A stretch of DNA of 64,000 bases, from NCBI RefSeq assembly GCF_029894425.1, contig NZ_JARXYJ010000001.1:1054001-1118000 (forward strand). Direction: 5' to 3'. A model generated the notes under the pieces. That model was not told where the DNA came from, made no database searches, and saw only the letters and a list, made by a program, of their open reading frames with translations. The position numbers and the translations under genes were made by a program. Origin of the DNA: Streptomyces sp. SAI-127 (lineage in GTDB: Bacteria > Actinomycetota > Actinomycetes > Streptomycetales > Streptomycetaceae). How positions within the stretch are numbered: position 1 is the first letter of the stretch; each line of letters starts with the position of its first letter. Positions 17,200-25,896 of the stretch are shown one piece after another.

Positions 17200-18321
17200 A
17201 TGACCTCCACCCCGACCCGGACCGCCGAGTTCCAGCCGAGCGGAACGGAGGTGCCCACGGTGTCCGGCGCACGGACCCTGGGCACGCTGAGCCGACGGGC
17301 GGCGGCCGCCCTGTCGTTCCGCACCATCGGCGCCGTCTACGTGTGGCTGCTGATCATCGTCCTCTTCTCCGTGTGGGCGCCGGACACGTTCCCGACCGTC
17401 ACCACGGTCAAGCAGGTCCTCAACGGCAACGCGGTGGCCGGGCTGGTGGCGCTCAGCGTCGTCCTTCCGCTGGCGGCGCGCGTCTTCGACCTGTCGGTCG
17501 CCTTCACCATGTCCCTCACCAGTGTGCTGACCGCCTACTTCATGGTCACCAAAGGGCTCGGCCCCGGCACCGCGATCGCCCTGGCGATGACCGCCGCCCT
17601 GCTGATCGGGTTGGTCAACGGAGTCGTGGTGGTGGTGCTGCGGGTCGACTCGTTCATCGCCACGCTGGCCACCGGAGCGCTGATCCAGTCCCTGATCACC
17701 ATGGTCACCAACGACAGCTCCATCACCGGTGTGAAGCTGCTGGCCAAGCCGTTCGCGAACATCGCCCAGCTCGACGCGGGGGGCATCACCCTGCCGGTGC
17801 TGTATCTGCTGCTCGCCGCGACGGCCATCTGGTTCCTGCTGGAACACACCGCGACCGGGCGCCGGTTGTACGCGACCGGCTTCAACGCCGACGCGGCACG
17901 CCTGCAGGGAGTGCGCACCAACCGGCTGCGCTTTCTGACCCTGGTGACGTCCTCGCTGCTCTCGGGATTCGCGGGAGTCGTCTTCGCGTCCTCGGTGGGG
18001 TCCGGATCGCCGAGCGCGGGCACCCCGTATCTGCTGTCGGCCTACGCGGCGGCCTTCGTCGGGGCGACCCAGTTGCGTGCGGGCCGCTTCAACGCCTGGG
18101 GGACGGTGATCGCGGTGCTGCTGCTCGGCACCGGCATCACCGGGCTCGGACTCGCCACCAGCGCGCAGTGGGCCGCGAGCCTGTTCACCGGTTCCGTCCT
18201 CATCGTCGCGCTCGTTCTCACGGGTGGGCGGATCACCCTGCCGGCGGTCCTGCGCCGCCACAAGGCGCCCGCGGTCGCCGTGACCGACGACGTATCCGTC
18301 CCGGACAAGGAGTTCTCATGA
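17200..18321 (+). CDS. ABC importer permease (RbsC-like)
   Basis: Protein of 373 residues with eight to ten hydrophobic segments starting near residue 45 (AVYVWLLIIVLF). The family EAA-like loop appears as GRRLYATGFNADAARLQGV near residue 225, the coupling region contacting the ATPase. The hydrophilic N-terminal 40 residues and C-terminal tail are cytoplasmic. Only one permease is encoded, so it should act as a homodimer. Its stop overlaps the start of an alcohol dehydrogenase, so uptake and first oxidation of the substrate are probably coupled. Confidence 0.92.
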   Translation: MTSTPTRTAEFQPSGTEVPTVSGARTLGTLSRRAAAALSFRTIGAVYVWLLIIVLFSVWAPDTFPTVTTVKQVLNGNAVAGLVALSVVLPLAARVFDLSVAFTMSLTSVLTAYFMVTKGLGPGTAIALAMTAALLIGLVNGVVVVVLRVDSFIATLATGALIQSLITMVTNDSSITGVKLLAKPFANIAQLDAGGITLPVLYLLLAATAIWFLLEHTATGRRLYATGFNADAARLQGVRTNRLRFLTLVTSSLLSGFAGVVFASSVGSGSPSAGTPYLLSAYAAAFVGATQLRAGRFNAWGTVIAVLLLGTGITGLGLATSAQWAASLFTGSVLIVALVLTGGRITLPAVLRRHKAPAVAVTDDVSVPDKEFS

Positions 18322-19364
18322 TGAAGGCGGTTCAGTACCGGACGGTGGGCAGCGCACCCGAGGTCGTCGAGGTCCCCGTGCCCGAGCCGGGCCCGGGACA
18401 GGTGCTGCTGAAGGTGACGGCCGCGGGGCTGTGCCACTCGGACCTGGCGGTCATGAGCTGGCCGCAGGAGCAGTTCCCCTATCCCCTGCCGATGACGCTC
18501 GGTCACGAGGGCGTCGGCACCGTCGCGGGACTGGGAAGCGGGGTCACGGGAGTGACCGAGGGCGACGAGGTGGCGGTGTACGGCCCGTGGGGCTGTGGTC
18601 TGTGCCGGGCGTGCGCGGAGGGCAGGGAGAACTCCTGCCCGCACGCCGCCGGGCTCGGCATCATGCCGCCGGGACTCGGCTCGCCGGGCGCGCTCGCGGA
18701 GTACATGGTGGTGGACTCGCCGCGCCATCTGGTGCCGCTCAACGGGCTGGACCCGGCGCAGGCCGCACCCCTGACGGACGCCGGCCTGACGCCGTACCAC
18801 GCGATCCGCGCGTCCCTGCCCAAGCTCGTGCCCGGCAGCACCGCGGTGGTGGTCGGCGTCGGGGGCCTGGGCCATATCGCCGTACAACTGCTGCGCGCGT
18901 TGACCCCGGCCCGGGTGGTCGCCCTCGACGTCAGCAAGGAGAAGCTGGAACTGGCCCGCGCGGTCGGCGCCCACGAGACGCTGCTGTCCGACGGCGAGGC
19001 GGCGGCCCGGGTGCGGGAGCTGACCGACGGCGTCGGGGCCGAGGTGGTGCTGGACTTCGTGGGGGCCGAGGCGACTCTGGCGGTGGCCGCCGCTTCGGTG
19101 GCGGTGGCCGGCGATGTCACCGTCGTGGGTATCGGGGGTGGCACTCTCGCGGTCGGCTTCGGCGGCGGTCTGCCGTTCGAGGTGTCCGTCTGCGCCCCCT
19201 ACTGGGGCAGCCGCCGGGAACTCATCGAGGTCCTCGAACTGGCGAGGCAGGGGCTCGTCTCCTCCCACATCGAGACCTTCTCGATCGAGGACGCACCCCT
19301 GGCGTACGAGCGCCTGCACTCCGGTGAGGTGGGCGGGCGCGCGGTCGTGCTGCCGCACGGCTGA
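18318..19364 (+). CDS. Zinc-dependent alcohol dehydrogenase
   Basis: Protein of 348 residues of the MDR superfamily with both zinc sites. The catalytic zinc ligands are the Cys of GLCHSD and the His of GHEGVG; the structural zinc Cys set is CGLCRACAEGRENSC. The NAD-binding GVGGLG is near residue 178. ATG at 18318 overlaps the permease stop (ATGA) and has AAGGAG seven bases upstream. As the last gene of the importer operon it should oxidise an alcohol on the imported compound. Prefers NAD by family analogy; the substrate is unknown. Confidence 0.92.
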   Translation: MMKAVQYRTVGSAPEVVEVPVPEPGPGQVLLKVTAAGLCHSDLAVMSWPQEQFPYPLPMTLGHEGVGTVAGLGSGVTGVTEGDEVAVYGPWGCGLCRACAEGRENSCPHAAGLGIMPPGLGSPGALAEYMVVDSPRHLVPLNGLDPAQAAPLTDAGLTPYHAIRASLPKLVPGSTAVVVGVGGLGHIAVQLLRALTPARVVALDVSKEKLELARAVGAHETLLSDGEAAARVRELTDGVGAEVVLDFVGAEATLAVAAASVAVAGDVTVVGIGGGTLAVGFGGGLPFEVSVCAPYWGSRRELIEVLELARQGLVSSHIETFSIEDAPLAYERLHSGEVGGRAVVLPHG

Positions 19365-19378
19365 GCCACGCGTGCGTG

Positions 19379-19414
19379 CCTGGGCCCGGGTCCCCGCGGG
19401 GACCCGGGTCCAGG
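19379..19414. terminator. Bidirectional terminator hairpin
   Basis: A 17-base stem (CCTGG, one G-T wobble, CCCGGGTCCCC) with loop GC sits between the convergent alcohol dehydrogenase and ThuA-family genes. No U tract. Confidence 0.7.
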
Positions 19415-19418
19415 CGCG

Positions 19419-20216
19419 TCAGGCCGACGCCGGTTCGGTGACCGCACGCTCCGCGCCCACCGCCCGCTCCAGACACCGCCCGAGCACCGTCAGGAACTCC
19501 GGTGTCTCCCAGGGCCCCCGGTCCACGCGCCGGGTGTCGTCCACGCCGAGGTCCTGCATGTCGTACCGGCCCCGGCAGTGGCCGAGCGTGAAGTAGCAGA
19601 CCTCGCCGAGACCGTGCCGTTTCAGATAGAGGACGGGACGGGGCGCGCCGTCCAGCGCCGCCGTGTCGCCCTCCTCGAAGCCGCGGCACGGCCCGGTGTA
19701 CTCGGCGTGCAGCAGCACTTCCAGGTCCCCGTGCAGCTCGCACACGTACAGCTCGTCGGTGACGGTGAACGGCTCGATCCCGGCGACCAGCGGATGGTCG
19801 GGCCGGGTCACGCGCACCTCGTACGGCTCGATGGGCGGGTGCGCCAGGAACTGGCTGCCGAGCACCTCGGCCAGCTGCCCGAGCACCCGGGGGGTGGAGA
19901 ACATCCGGGGTCCGCCGGGAGCGGGCGCCTCGATCACCGAGTTGGTGCCGTGCAGGGCGAGCCAGCGCCCGCCCCGCGCGGTGAAGCGTGCCAGCGCGTC
20001 CCGCTGCGCCGGGCGGGGACGCACATCGCAGGTGTAGGTGACCAGCAGATCCGCCTGCTCCAGCGCGGGGAGGCAGTCGTAGTCCTGGTAGACCCTGGTG
20101 CGGACCCGGGGATGGTCGCCCAGCATCTCCAGCAGCCTGAGCCGCGCGTGGTCGAAGTCGTGCCATCTGCCGCCGCAGACCAGTACGGCGTCCAGGCGGC
20201 CTGCCGGGCCCGCCAC
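19419..20216 (-). CDS. ThuA-family (trehalose-utilisation-like) protein
   Basis: Protein of 265 residues with a class I glutamine amidotransferase-like (ThuA) fold: an initial VLVCGGRWHDF strand, the DLLVTYTCD strand, and a central WLALHGTNS motif where these proteins carry the conserved histidine. ThuA-like proteins occur in catabolic operons for sugars and cyclic polyols, often with oxidoreductases; the true activity is poorly known. GTG at 20216 begins three bases after the SDR stop, so it is third in the operon acyl-CoA dehydrogenase-SDR-ThuA. Function here is inferred only as catabolic. Confidence 0.8.
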   Translation of the reverse strand: MAGPAGRLDAVLVCGGRWHDFDHARLRLLEMLGDHPRVRTRVYQDYDCLPALEQADLLVTYTCDVRPRPAQRDALARFTARGGRWLALHGTNSVIEAPAPGGPRMFSTPRVLGQLAEVLGSQFLAHPPIEPYEVRVTRPDHPLVAGIEPFTVTDELYVCELHGDLEVLLHAEYTGPCRGFEEGDTAALDGAPRPVLYLKRHGLGEVCYFTLGHCRGRYDMQDLGVDDTRRVDRGPWETPEFLTVLGRCLERAVGAERAVTEPASA

Positions 20217-20219
20217 GGC

Positions 20220-20984
20220 TCAGTACTGGACGCGGGTCAGCAGCCCGCCGTCCACCACGAGGTTGACTCCGACACAGAAGGAGCCCGTCCGGCCGAGCAG
20301 GAACGCCACCGCGGCGGCCACGTCCTCGGCGGTGCCGTAGCGGCCGATCGGCAGCTTGGCGAGCACCTCCTCGTAGACCTCCGGGCGGCCGGTGCGGATG
20401 GTCTCCCACGCGCCGCCGGGGAAGTCGATCGGGCCGGGCGAGACGGTGTTGACGCGGATGCCCTTCGGGGCCAGGGCATGGGCGAGGGCCGAGGCGTGCT
20501 GGACGACGGCGGCCTTCAGCGCGGAGTAGGAGTTGGCGCCCGCCGGTCGGGCGGTGTCGGAGGCGTTGGTGGTGCCGATGGCCACGACGGCGGCCCGGTC
20601 GGACGCCTCCAGATGGGGAAGAGCCGCCTCGACGAGGCCGGCGAACGGGATCAGGTCGCCGCGCAGGCTGGCCTCCCACGACTCGGGCCCTTTGACGTTG
20701 CCGGCCGAGACGTTGGACACCAGCAGGTCCAGTCCGCCGAGTTCACCGGCCGCCCGCTCCACGAAGCCCGCGAGAGCGGCCGGGTCGGTGACGTCGACCG
20801 GTTCCGCGAAGACGGTGGCCCCTTCGGCCCGCAGTTCGGCGGCCGCCTTGGCCAGCCCTTCCTCGCCCCGGGCGCACAGGGCCAGTGCACAGCCCTCGGC
20901 CGCCAGGGTCTCGGCGATCGCCCGGCCGATACCCCGGCTCGCACCGGTCACCAGCGCCTTCGCGCCGGTCAGTCCCAGTTCCAT
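20220..20984 (-). CDS. SDR-family oxidoreductase (254 aa)
   Basis: Classical SDR: TGASRGIG at about residues 13-20, a VSNVSAG segment in the NNAG position, and YSALK (YxxxK) near residue 153. ATG at 20984 is chosen over GTG at 20993 because AAGGAG lies eight bases from the ATG and would abut the GTG. Middle gene of the leftward acyl-CoA dehydrogenase operon; probably a beta-hydroxyacyl or ring-alcohol dehydrogenase. The VSNVSAG segment is unusual for the active-site neighbourhood. Confidence 0.92.
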   Translation of the reverse strand: MELGLTGAKALVTGASRGIGRAIAETLAAEGCALALCARGEEGLAKAAAELRAEGATVFAEPVDVTDPAALAGFVERAAGELGGLDLLVSNVSAGNVKGPESWEASLRGDLIPFAGLVEAALPHLEASDRAAVVAIGTTNASDTARPAGANSYSALKAAVVQHASALAHALAPKGIRVNTVSPGPIDFPGGAWETIRTGRPEVYEEVLAKLPIGRYGTAEDVAAAVAFLLGRTGSFCVGVNLVVDGGLLTRVQY

Positions 20985-21021
20985 CGATGTCACTCCTTTG
21001 TGAGAAAGCTTCTGGAAGCCT

Positions 21022-22260
21022 TTAATCGCCGGGAAGCTGCGAGAACGGCGCCCGGTCCACCCGGGGTTCCGGCGGCAGCTTGAGCACCCGTTCGCCGATC
21101 AGGTTGCGCTGGATCTGGTCGGTGCCTCCGGCCAGCCGGTAACCGGGGGCGCCGAGCAGATGCTGGGTCCAGGCGAAGGTGCCCGGTTCCCCGGTGTCGG
21201 CGCTGATCCGCGCCCCCATCAGCTCGGCGGCGACCTGGCCGGTGCGGGTGAGCAGCTCGGAGGCCATCAGTTTGGTCAACGAGGCCTCCGGACCCGGCCG
21301 GCCGCCGGCTGCGCTCGTCCTGGCGACGCGGTCGACGGTGGCCGCGCGCAGGGCGGCACGGACGTACAGGTCGGCCAGGCGCTGGCGGACCAGCGGGTCC
21401 CCGGTCCGGCCCAGGGAGCGGGCGAGCGCGAGGACGTCCGGGAAGGTGCCGCCCTTGCGGCGGTTGCCGCTGCCCGAGGCGGTCCGCTCGAAGGCGAGGG
21501 TGGCGTTGGCGACCTCCCAGCCCTGGCCCGGCCGCCCGATCCGGAGCCGGTCCGCGACGCGTACGCCGCCGAGGAACACCTCGTTGAAGGAGGTGCCGCC
21601 GCTCATCTGCCGGATGGGGCGCACCTCCACTCCGGGGGCGTCCATCGGGACCAGGAAGGCGGTGATGCCGGCCTGTTTGACGACGTCCGGGTCGGTCCGG
21701 GCGAGCAGCAGACCGTAGTCGGCGAACTGGGCTCCCGAGGTCCACACCTTCTGGCCGTCGATCACCCACTCGTCGCCGTCCTGCCGGGCCCGGGTGCGCA
21801 GGGCAGCGAGGTCGGAGCCGGCACCGGGTTCGCTGAAGAGCTGGCAGGCCAGCAGGTCGGTGCGCAGGAACGCGCGGGCGTGGTCGCGGCGTTGCTCGTC
21901 CGTCCCGAACAGGGAGACGGCCATCGCGACCAGGCGCACCGTGACACTGATCAGTTCGGTGGACGGCGGCACCTCGAACGCGGACTCCTCCTGGGCGAAG
22001 ACCGCCACGTGCGCGGCGCTCAGACCCGCACCGCCCTTGTCCTCGGGGAGTGTCAGCGCCTGGTAGCCGGCGTCGAAGCGGGCCCGCTGGTAGACGCGGC
22101 AGCGATCCAGCAGGAGGCGTTCCTCGTCCTCCGGAAGGTTGTGGAACACGGCGAGGTCGGCGGCCTCCGCGGTGGCCTCCGGCGCCCGCGCCGGTTCGAG
22201 CACCGTGGCCAGCCACTGCCGGACCTGCCGGCGCCATGCGTCCGGATCGGGCTGGGACAT
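21022..22260 (-). CDS. Acyl-CoA dehydrogenase
   Basis: FAD enzyme of 412 residues. The FAD-binding segment QLFSEPGAGSDLA is near residues 145-157, followed by WTSGAQFADYGLLLART. The C-terminal half has YRLAGGTDQIQRNLIGERVL, typical of this family. Several FadE-type enzymes of steroid and branched-chain acyl-CoA degradation look similar and some work as heteromers; only one subunit is encoded here. ATG at 22260 has GAGGAGG upstream. Diverges from the acyl-CoA synthetase, which would supply its CoA-ester substrate. Confidence 0.92.
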   Translation of the reverse strand: MSQPDPDAWRRQVRQWLATVLEPARAPEATAEAADLAVFHNLPEDEERLLLDRCRVYQRARFDAGYQALTLPEDKGGAGLSAAHVAVFAQEESAFEVPPSTELISVTVRLVAMAVSLFGTDEQRRDHARAFLRTDLLACQLFSEPGAGSDLAALRTRARQDGDEWVIDGQKVWTSGAQFADYGLLLARTDPDVVKQAGITAFLVPMDAPGVEVRPIRQMSGGTSFNEVFLGGVRVADRLRIGRPGQGWEVANATLAFERTASGSGNRRKGGTFPDVLALARSLGRTGDPLVRQRLADLYVRAALRAATVDRVARTSAAGGRPGPEASLTKLMASELLTRTGQVAAELMGARISADTGEPGTFAWTQHLLGAPGYRLAGGTDQIQRNLIGERVLKLPPEPRVDRAPFSQLPGD

Positions 22261-22458
22261 GGCTCCTCCTCGGGTACTTACCAGACGACGGTTTGAGTAA
22301 CGGTGAGTGTGCTGTATGCCTGCCTCACCGCTGGAACATGCGGGAATGGCTTCGTCTGGGGTCAGAGTGTTCCGTACTTTCTTGATAAACGCTACAGTCT
22401 CCGCATTCCCTCTCTCCCGTCGACATCGGGAGAGGACCGCGGAGCCGCCGGAGGAGCC
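22261..22458. promoter_or_regulatory. Divergent promoter region, dehydrogenase/ligase
   Basis: About 200 bases between the leftward acyl-CoA dehydrogenase operon and the rightward acyl-CoA synthetase operon. A possible rightward promoter is TTGAGT (22293-22298) followed after 16 bases by TATGCC (22315-22320). The stretch 22290-22400 is AT-richer than the genes. No clear operator dyad was recognised. Confidence 0.35.
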
Positions 22459-24039
22459 ATGTCGCTGCTGCCACTCGACCGTCGCGCCCAGGAGACACCC
22501 GAGGAGCCCGCCCTGGCGGACGACCTGGGAGTGCTGTCCTGGTCCGGCCTCGCCGACCAGGTGGCCCGGGCGGCGGCCCGGCTGCTGGAGTTCGCGCCCG
22601 GCCCAGGCGACCGGATCGCCGTCCTCGGCGACAACGCGATTCCGACACTGGTGGCCCATCTGGCGGGCCTGCGAGCCGGAGTGGGCACCGTGGCCACGTC
22701 CCGGAACCTCACCTCGGGCGAGCTCGTCGACCAGATCATCGACGCGGGGGTGACCGGCATCGTCGCGGGACCGGCCGGCGCGGGCGCCGCCCTCGACGCG
22801 GCCCGGGAACTGGGGCTGCCGATCGTGACGCACGGAACCCCGGCAGCCGGGCACGCGTTCGACTGGGACAAGTGGCTCGCCGCAGCGCCCACTGGACGCA
22901 CCCTCCCGACCGACCGGCCCGCCCGGCCTCCGCTCGTGTACACCTCGGGAACCACCGGACGAGCGCGCGGCACCGAGGTGCGCTGGGTGAGCGGCCCGGT
23001 CGCCGACAGCTCCGCCTACCTCGCCGCAATGTCCGCCCGGCCCGGATTCCCGGCGGGACCGCACCTGGTGTGCGGTCCTCTGCAGCACAACGCGCCACTG
23101 ACCTCGCTGCGGCACCTGGCGGCCGGTCAGCCGGTGGTCGTCCTCGGCAGGTACGACGCGGAGTCGTTCCTCAGCCGGGTGCAGAAGTGGCGGGTCTCCT
23201 CGACGGTGATGGTGCCCACCCACTTCCAACGGCTGCTCGCCCTACCGGAAGACGTCCGCGCCCGGTACGACGTCTCCAGCCTGCGGCAGGTCTCCCACAC
23301 CGGCTCCGCGTGTCCTCCGGACGTGAAGCGCGCCATGATCGACTGGTTCGGGCCGGTGCTGACCGAGTCGTACGGCGCCAGCGAAGCGGGAACCGTGGCC
23401 CGCATCAGCAGCACCGAGTGGCTGGCGCACCCGGGCTCGGTCGGGCGGGCCCGGCCTCCGTTCGAGGTCGTCGTCACCGGTGACGACGGCCGGCGACTGC
23501 CGCCCGGGGAGCACGGGCTGCTGGCCTTCCGGGCGCCCGAGGACCAAGGCGTCCGCTACCACGCGGACCCCGACAAGACCAAGGCCGCCTATCTCTCCCC
23601 CGGCGTTTTCACGCTCGGCGACATCGGCTACATCGACACCGACGGCTACATCTTCATCACCGACCGGGCCGCGGACGTCGTGGTCTCCGGCGGCGTGAAC
23701 CTGTACCCGGCCGAGAGCGAGGCGGTCCTGCGCCGGCACCCCGCGGTCGTCGAGGTCGCCGTGATCGGCGTGCCCGACCCGGACTTCGGCGAGTCGCTGC
23801 GGGCGCTGGTCGTGGTGGCCGGGGACGAGCCGCCCGCCGGCGAGCTGGACGCCTTCTGCCGCGAGCGCCTCGCCGCCTACAAGTGCCCGAAGTCGTACGA
23901 GATCGTTCCCGAGCTGCTGCGCAACGCGATGGGCAAGCTCGACAAACGCGCGATGCGCCGCCCCTACTGGGGCTCGGAACGGACCATCGCCAGGCTGAGC
24001 CGCTCCCCCACGTACTTGCACGTACTTGCACGTACTTAA
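22459..24039 (+). CDS. Acyl-CoA synthetase / AMP-dependent ligase
   Basis: ANL-superfamily enzyme of 526 residues. The P-loop YTSGTTGRARGTE is at 161-173; TGRARG replaces the usual TGxPKG. SYGASEAGT is the substrate-site motif, and DRAADVVVSGGVNLYPAE precedes the hinge. The catalytic lysine should be in AMGKLDKR, about residue 505. It activates a carboxylic acid to its CoA thioester by way of an acyl-AMP. ATG at 22459 follows GGAGGAG; the frame is open upstream without similarity. The last residues derive from a 10-base tandem repeat. First gene of a five-gene operon. Confidence 0.9.
   Translation: MSLLPLDRRAQETPEEPALADDLGVLSWSGLADQVARAAARLLEFAPGPGDRIAVLGDNAIPTLVAHLAGLRAGVGTVATSRNLTSGELVDQIIDAGVTGIVAGPAGAGAALDAARELGLPIVTHGTPAAGHAFDWDKWLAAAPTGRTLPTDRPARPPLVYTSGTTGRARGTEVRWVSGPVADSSAYLAAMSARPGFPAGPHLVCGPLQHNAPLTSLRHLAAGQPVVVLGRYDAESFLSRVQKWRVSSTVMVPTHFQRLLALPEDVRARYDVSSLRQVSHTGSACPPDVKRAMIDWFGPVLTESYGASEAGTVARISSTEWLAHPGSVGRARPPFEVVVTGDDGRRLPPGEHGLLAFRAPEDQGVRYHADPDKTKAAYLSPGVFTLGDIGYIDTDGYIFITDRAADVVVSGGVNLYPAESEAVLRRHPAVVEVAVIGVPDPDFGESLRALVVVAGDEPPAGELDAFCRERLAAYKCPKSYEIVPELLRNAMGKLDKRAMRRPYWGSERTIARLSRSPTYLHVLART
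24011..24038 (+). repeat. 10-base tandem repeat over a stop codon
   Basis: The unit CGTACTTGCA occurs at 24011-24020 and 24021-24030, then a third partial copy CGTACTTA at 24031-24038. It spans the last codons and into the stop of the acyl-CoA synthetase, encoding the tail TYLHVLART. Unit length is not a multiple of three, so copy-number change would alter the C-terminus and the distance to the AAGGA ribosome-binding site of the next gene. Confidence 0.8.
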
Positions 24040-24050
24040 TAAGGATCACC

Positions 24051-24656
24051 ATGACCGAACTCCTCCTCGTCCGGCACGGCCTCCCCCTGGCGGGCGTGTT
24101 CGACCCGGGGCTGTCGCCGGAGGGCACCGCCCAGGCCGAACGCCTCGCCGACTGGCTGGCACACGAAGACCTCGACGCCCTGTACGTCAGCCCGTTCCAA
24201 CGGGCCCGCGAGACCGTGGCGCCCCTGGAACGGCGCACCGGCATGACGGCCACCGTCCTCGACGACCTGCGCGAATGGGACACGGACGTGTCCCAGCCCT
24301 ACACCCCACCCGAGCAGATCGGGACGGGTGACCCCCGGGCGGCGGCGCTCGCCGAAGGACGCTTCGAGGACTTCGTGCCCGACCTGGACTGGGACGCCTT
24401 CCGCGGGCGGGCCGTACGTGCCATGGACACCATCCTCGACGCCCATCCCGGCGGACGGGTCGCAGCCGTGTGCCACGGCGGCATCACCAACACCTATCTG
24501 GCGACGGTGCTCGGCCTGCCGACGATGTTCTGGTTCCACCCCGGCTACACCTCCGTCAGCCGGGTGCGGCGCATGCCCGGCGGCCGGATCGTTCTGCACT
24601 CGGTGAACGAGACCGCCCACATGATCGCCGAACGTGCCGTCGACCCCGTCGTCTGA
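24051..24656 (+). CDS. Histidine phosphatase family protein
   Basis: Phosphoglycerate-mutase-like phosphatase of 201 residues. The catalytic RHG is in LLVRHGLPL at residues 4-12 and the second conserved His in AVCHGGITN near residue 144. Substrates range from sugar phosphates to phosphorylated cofactors. ATG follows AAGGA and lies 11 bases after the ligase stop, so it is in the acyl-CoA operon. A phosphatase there is not expected in a simple beta-oxidation module; it may remove a phosphate added by the phosphotransferase at 8.9 kb or the kinase at 28.4 kb. That link is inference. Confidence 0.9.
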   Translation: MTELLLVRHGLPLAGVFDPGLSPEGTAQAERLADWLAHEDLDALYVSPFQRARETVAPLERRTGMTATVLDDLREWDTDVSQPYTPPEQIGTGDPRAAALAEGRFEDFVPDLDWDAFRGRAVRAMDTILDAHPGGRVAAVCHGGITNTYLATVLGLPTMFWFHPGYTSVSRVRRMPGGRIVLHSVNETAHMIAERAVDPVV

Positions 24657-24686
24657 CCCCGTCCCACACCCCAGGAGGTCCCGGCC

Positions 24687-25877
24687 ATGCCCGGATCCGT
24701 CATCGTCGCCGGAGCAAGGACGCCCATCGGCAGACTGCTGGGCGCCCTGAGCCCCCTGTCCGCGGTCGATCTCGGCGCCCACGCCATCCGCGCGGCTCTG
24801 GCCGCCGTCCCTCTGGACCCGCAGGCCGTGCAGGCGGTCGTCATGGGCCATGTGGTGCAGGCCGGCGCCGGCCCCAACCCGGCCCGGCAGGCCGCGGTCC
24901 TCGCCGGCATTCCCTTCTCCGTGCCGGCGAGCACCGTCAACAAGCTCTGTCCGTCCGGCCTGCACGCCATCGCCCTGGCCGACCTCATGATCGCCTCCGG
25001 CCGTCACGAGGTGGTCGTCGCGGGCGGCATGGAGTCCATGTCCGGCGCCCCCCATCTGCTGCGCGGATCACGCGCCGGCTGGAAGTACGGCTCGGCCGCG
25101 ATGGAGGACGCCCTGGACCGGGACGCCCTCGTCTGCGCCTTCGACGGCGTCTCCATGGGCGCGGCCACCGAGCGCTACCAGCAGCCGTTCGCCCTGACCC
25201 GGCAGGAACAGGACGAGTACAGCGCGCTCTCCCATCAACGGGCCGCCCACGCCCAGCAGTCGGGCGCCTTGTCCGAGGAGATCGCCCCCGTCACGGTGGC
25301 CGGACGACGGGGCGAGACGGTGGTGGACACCGACGAGGGCGTACGACCGGGAAGCACCGCCGAGACCCTGGGCCGCCTGCGGCCCGCCTTCTCCGGCACG
25401 GGCACCATCACCGCCGGCAACTCCTCTCAGCTCTCCGACGGCGCCGCGGCCGTCGTCGTGATGAGCGCGGAGCGCGCCCGGCGGGAGGGCCTGACACCGC
25501 TCGCCGAGATCGGTGCCTACGGCACGGTCGCGGGCCCCGACCCCTCACTGCTCGTCCAGCCGGCCGGCGCCGTCCGCGACGCCCTGGACCGGGACGGCCG
25601 TCTGAAGACCGCCGACCTGGACCTGTTCGAGATCAACGAGGCGTTCGCCGGAGTGGCCCTGGCTTCCCTGCGCGAACTGGACATCCCGCTGGACAAGGTG
25701 AACGTCAACGGCGGAGCGATCGCGCTCGGACACCCGGTCGGCATGACCGGAGCCCGGCTGGTGCTGACCCTCGCGACGGAACTGCGCCGGCGCGGAGGCG
25801 GCAGCGGAGCGGCGGCCCTGTGCGGGGGCGGCGGTCAGGGCGACGCGCTGTTGCTGCATGTACCGACGCAGGCCTGA
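24687..25877 (+). CDS. Acetyl-CoA C-acetyltransferase (thiolase)
   Basis: Classical type II thiolase of 396 residues. The nucleophilic Cys88 is in NKLCPSG; the His/Cys base block appears as NGGAIALGHPVG near residue 345, and the second Cys in CGGGGQGD near the end. It cleaves 3-ketoacyl-CoA with CoA. It is unlike the lipid-transfer thiolase at the window start, so two thiolase types may act at different steps. Start chosen from the immediate similarity of the first residues. It sits 30 bases after the histidine phosphatase and 19 bases before the reductase. Confidence 0.95.
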   Translation: MPGSVIVAGARTPIGRLLGALSPLSAVDLGAHAIRAALAAVPLDPQAVQAVVMGHVVQAGAGPNPARQAAVLAGIPFSVPASTVNKLCPSGLHAIALADLMIASGRHEVVVAGGMESMSGAPHLLRGSRAGWKYGSAAMEDALDRDALVCAFDGVSMGAATERYQQPFALTRQEQDEYSALSHQRAAHAQQSGALSEEIAPVTVAGRRGETVVDTDEGVRPGSTAETLGRLRPAFSGTGTITAGNSSQLSDGAAAVVVMSAERARREGLTPLAEIGAYGTVAGPDPSLLVQPAGAVRDALDRDGRLKTADLDLFEINEAFAGVALASLRELDIPLDKVNVNGGAIALGHPVGMTGARLVLTLATELRRRGGGSGAAALCGGGGQGDALLLHVPTQA

Positions 25878-25896
25878 GACCGGGAGCCGAACCAGC

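Noticed and set aside
14481..19364. A simple sugar-uptake operon unrelated to the cluster
   Set aside because: It sits between two oxygenase/acyl-CoA units and ends in a coupled alcohol dehydrogenase, so a role in the same catabolism is more likely; a sugar ligand is not excluded.
21022..23229. Extended frame that would make the acyl-CoA dehydrogenase 735 residues long
   Set aside because: Similarity starts at the ATG at 22260, which has a strong ribosome-binding site; the extension would overlap the divergent ligase gene.
24011..24038. The tandem repeat as an attachment site or mobile element end
   Set aside because: No integrase, transposase or second copy of the sequence was seen in the window.
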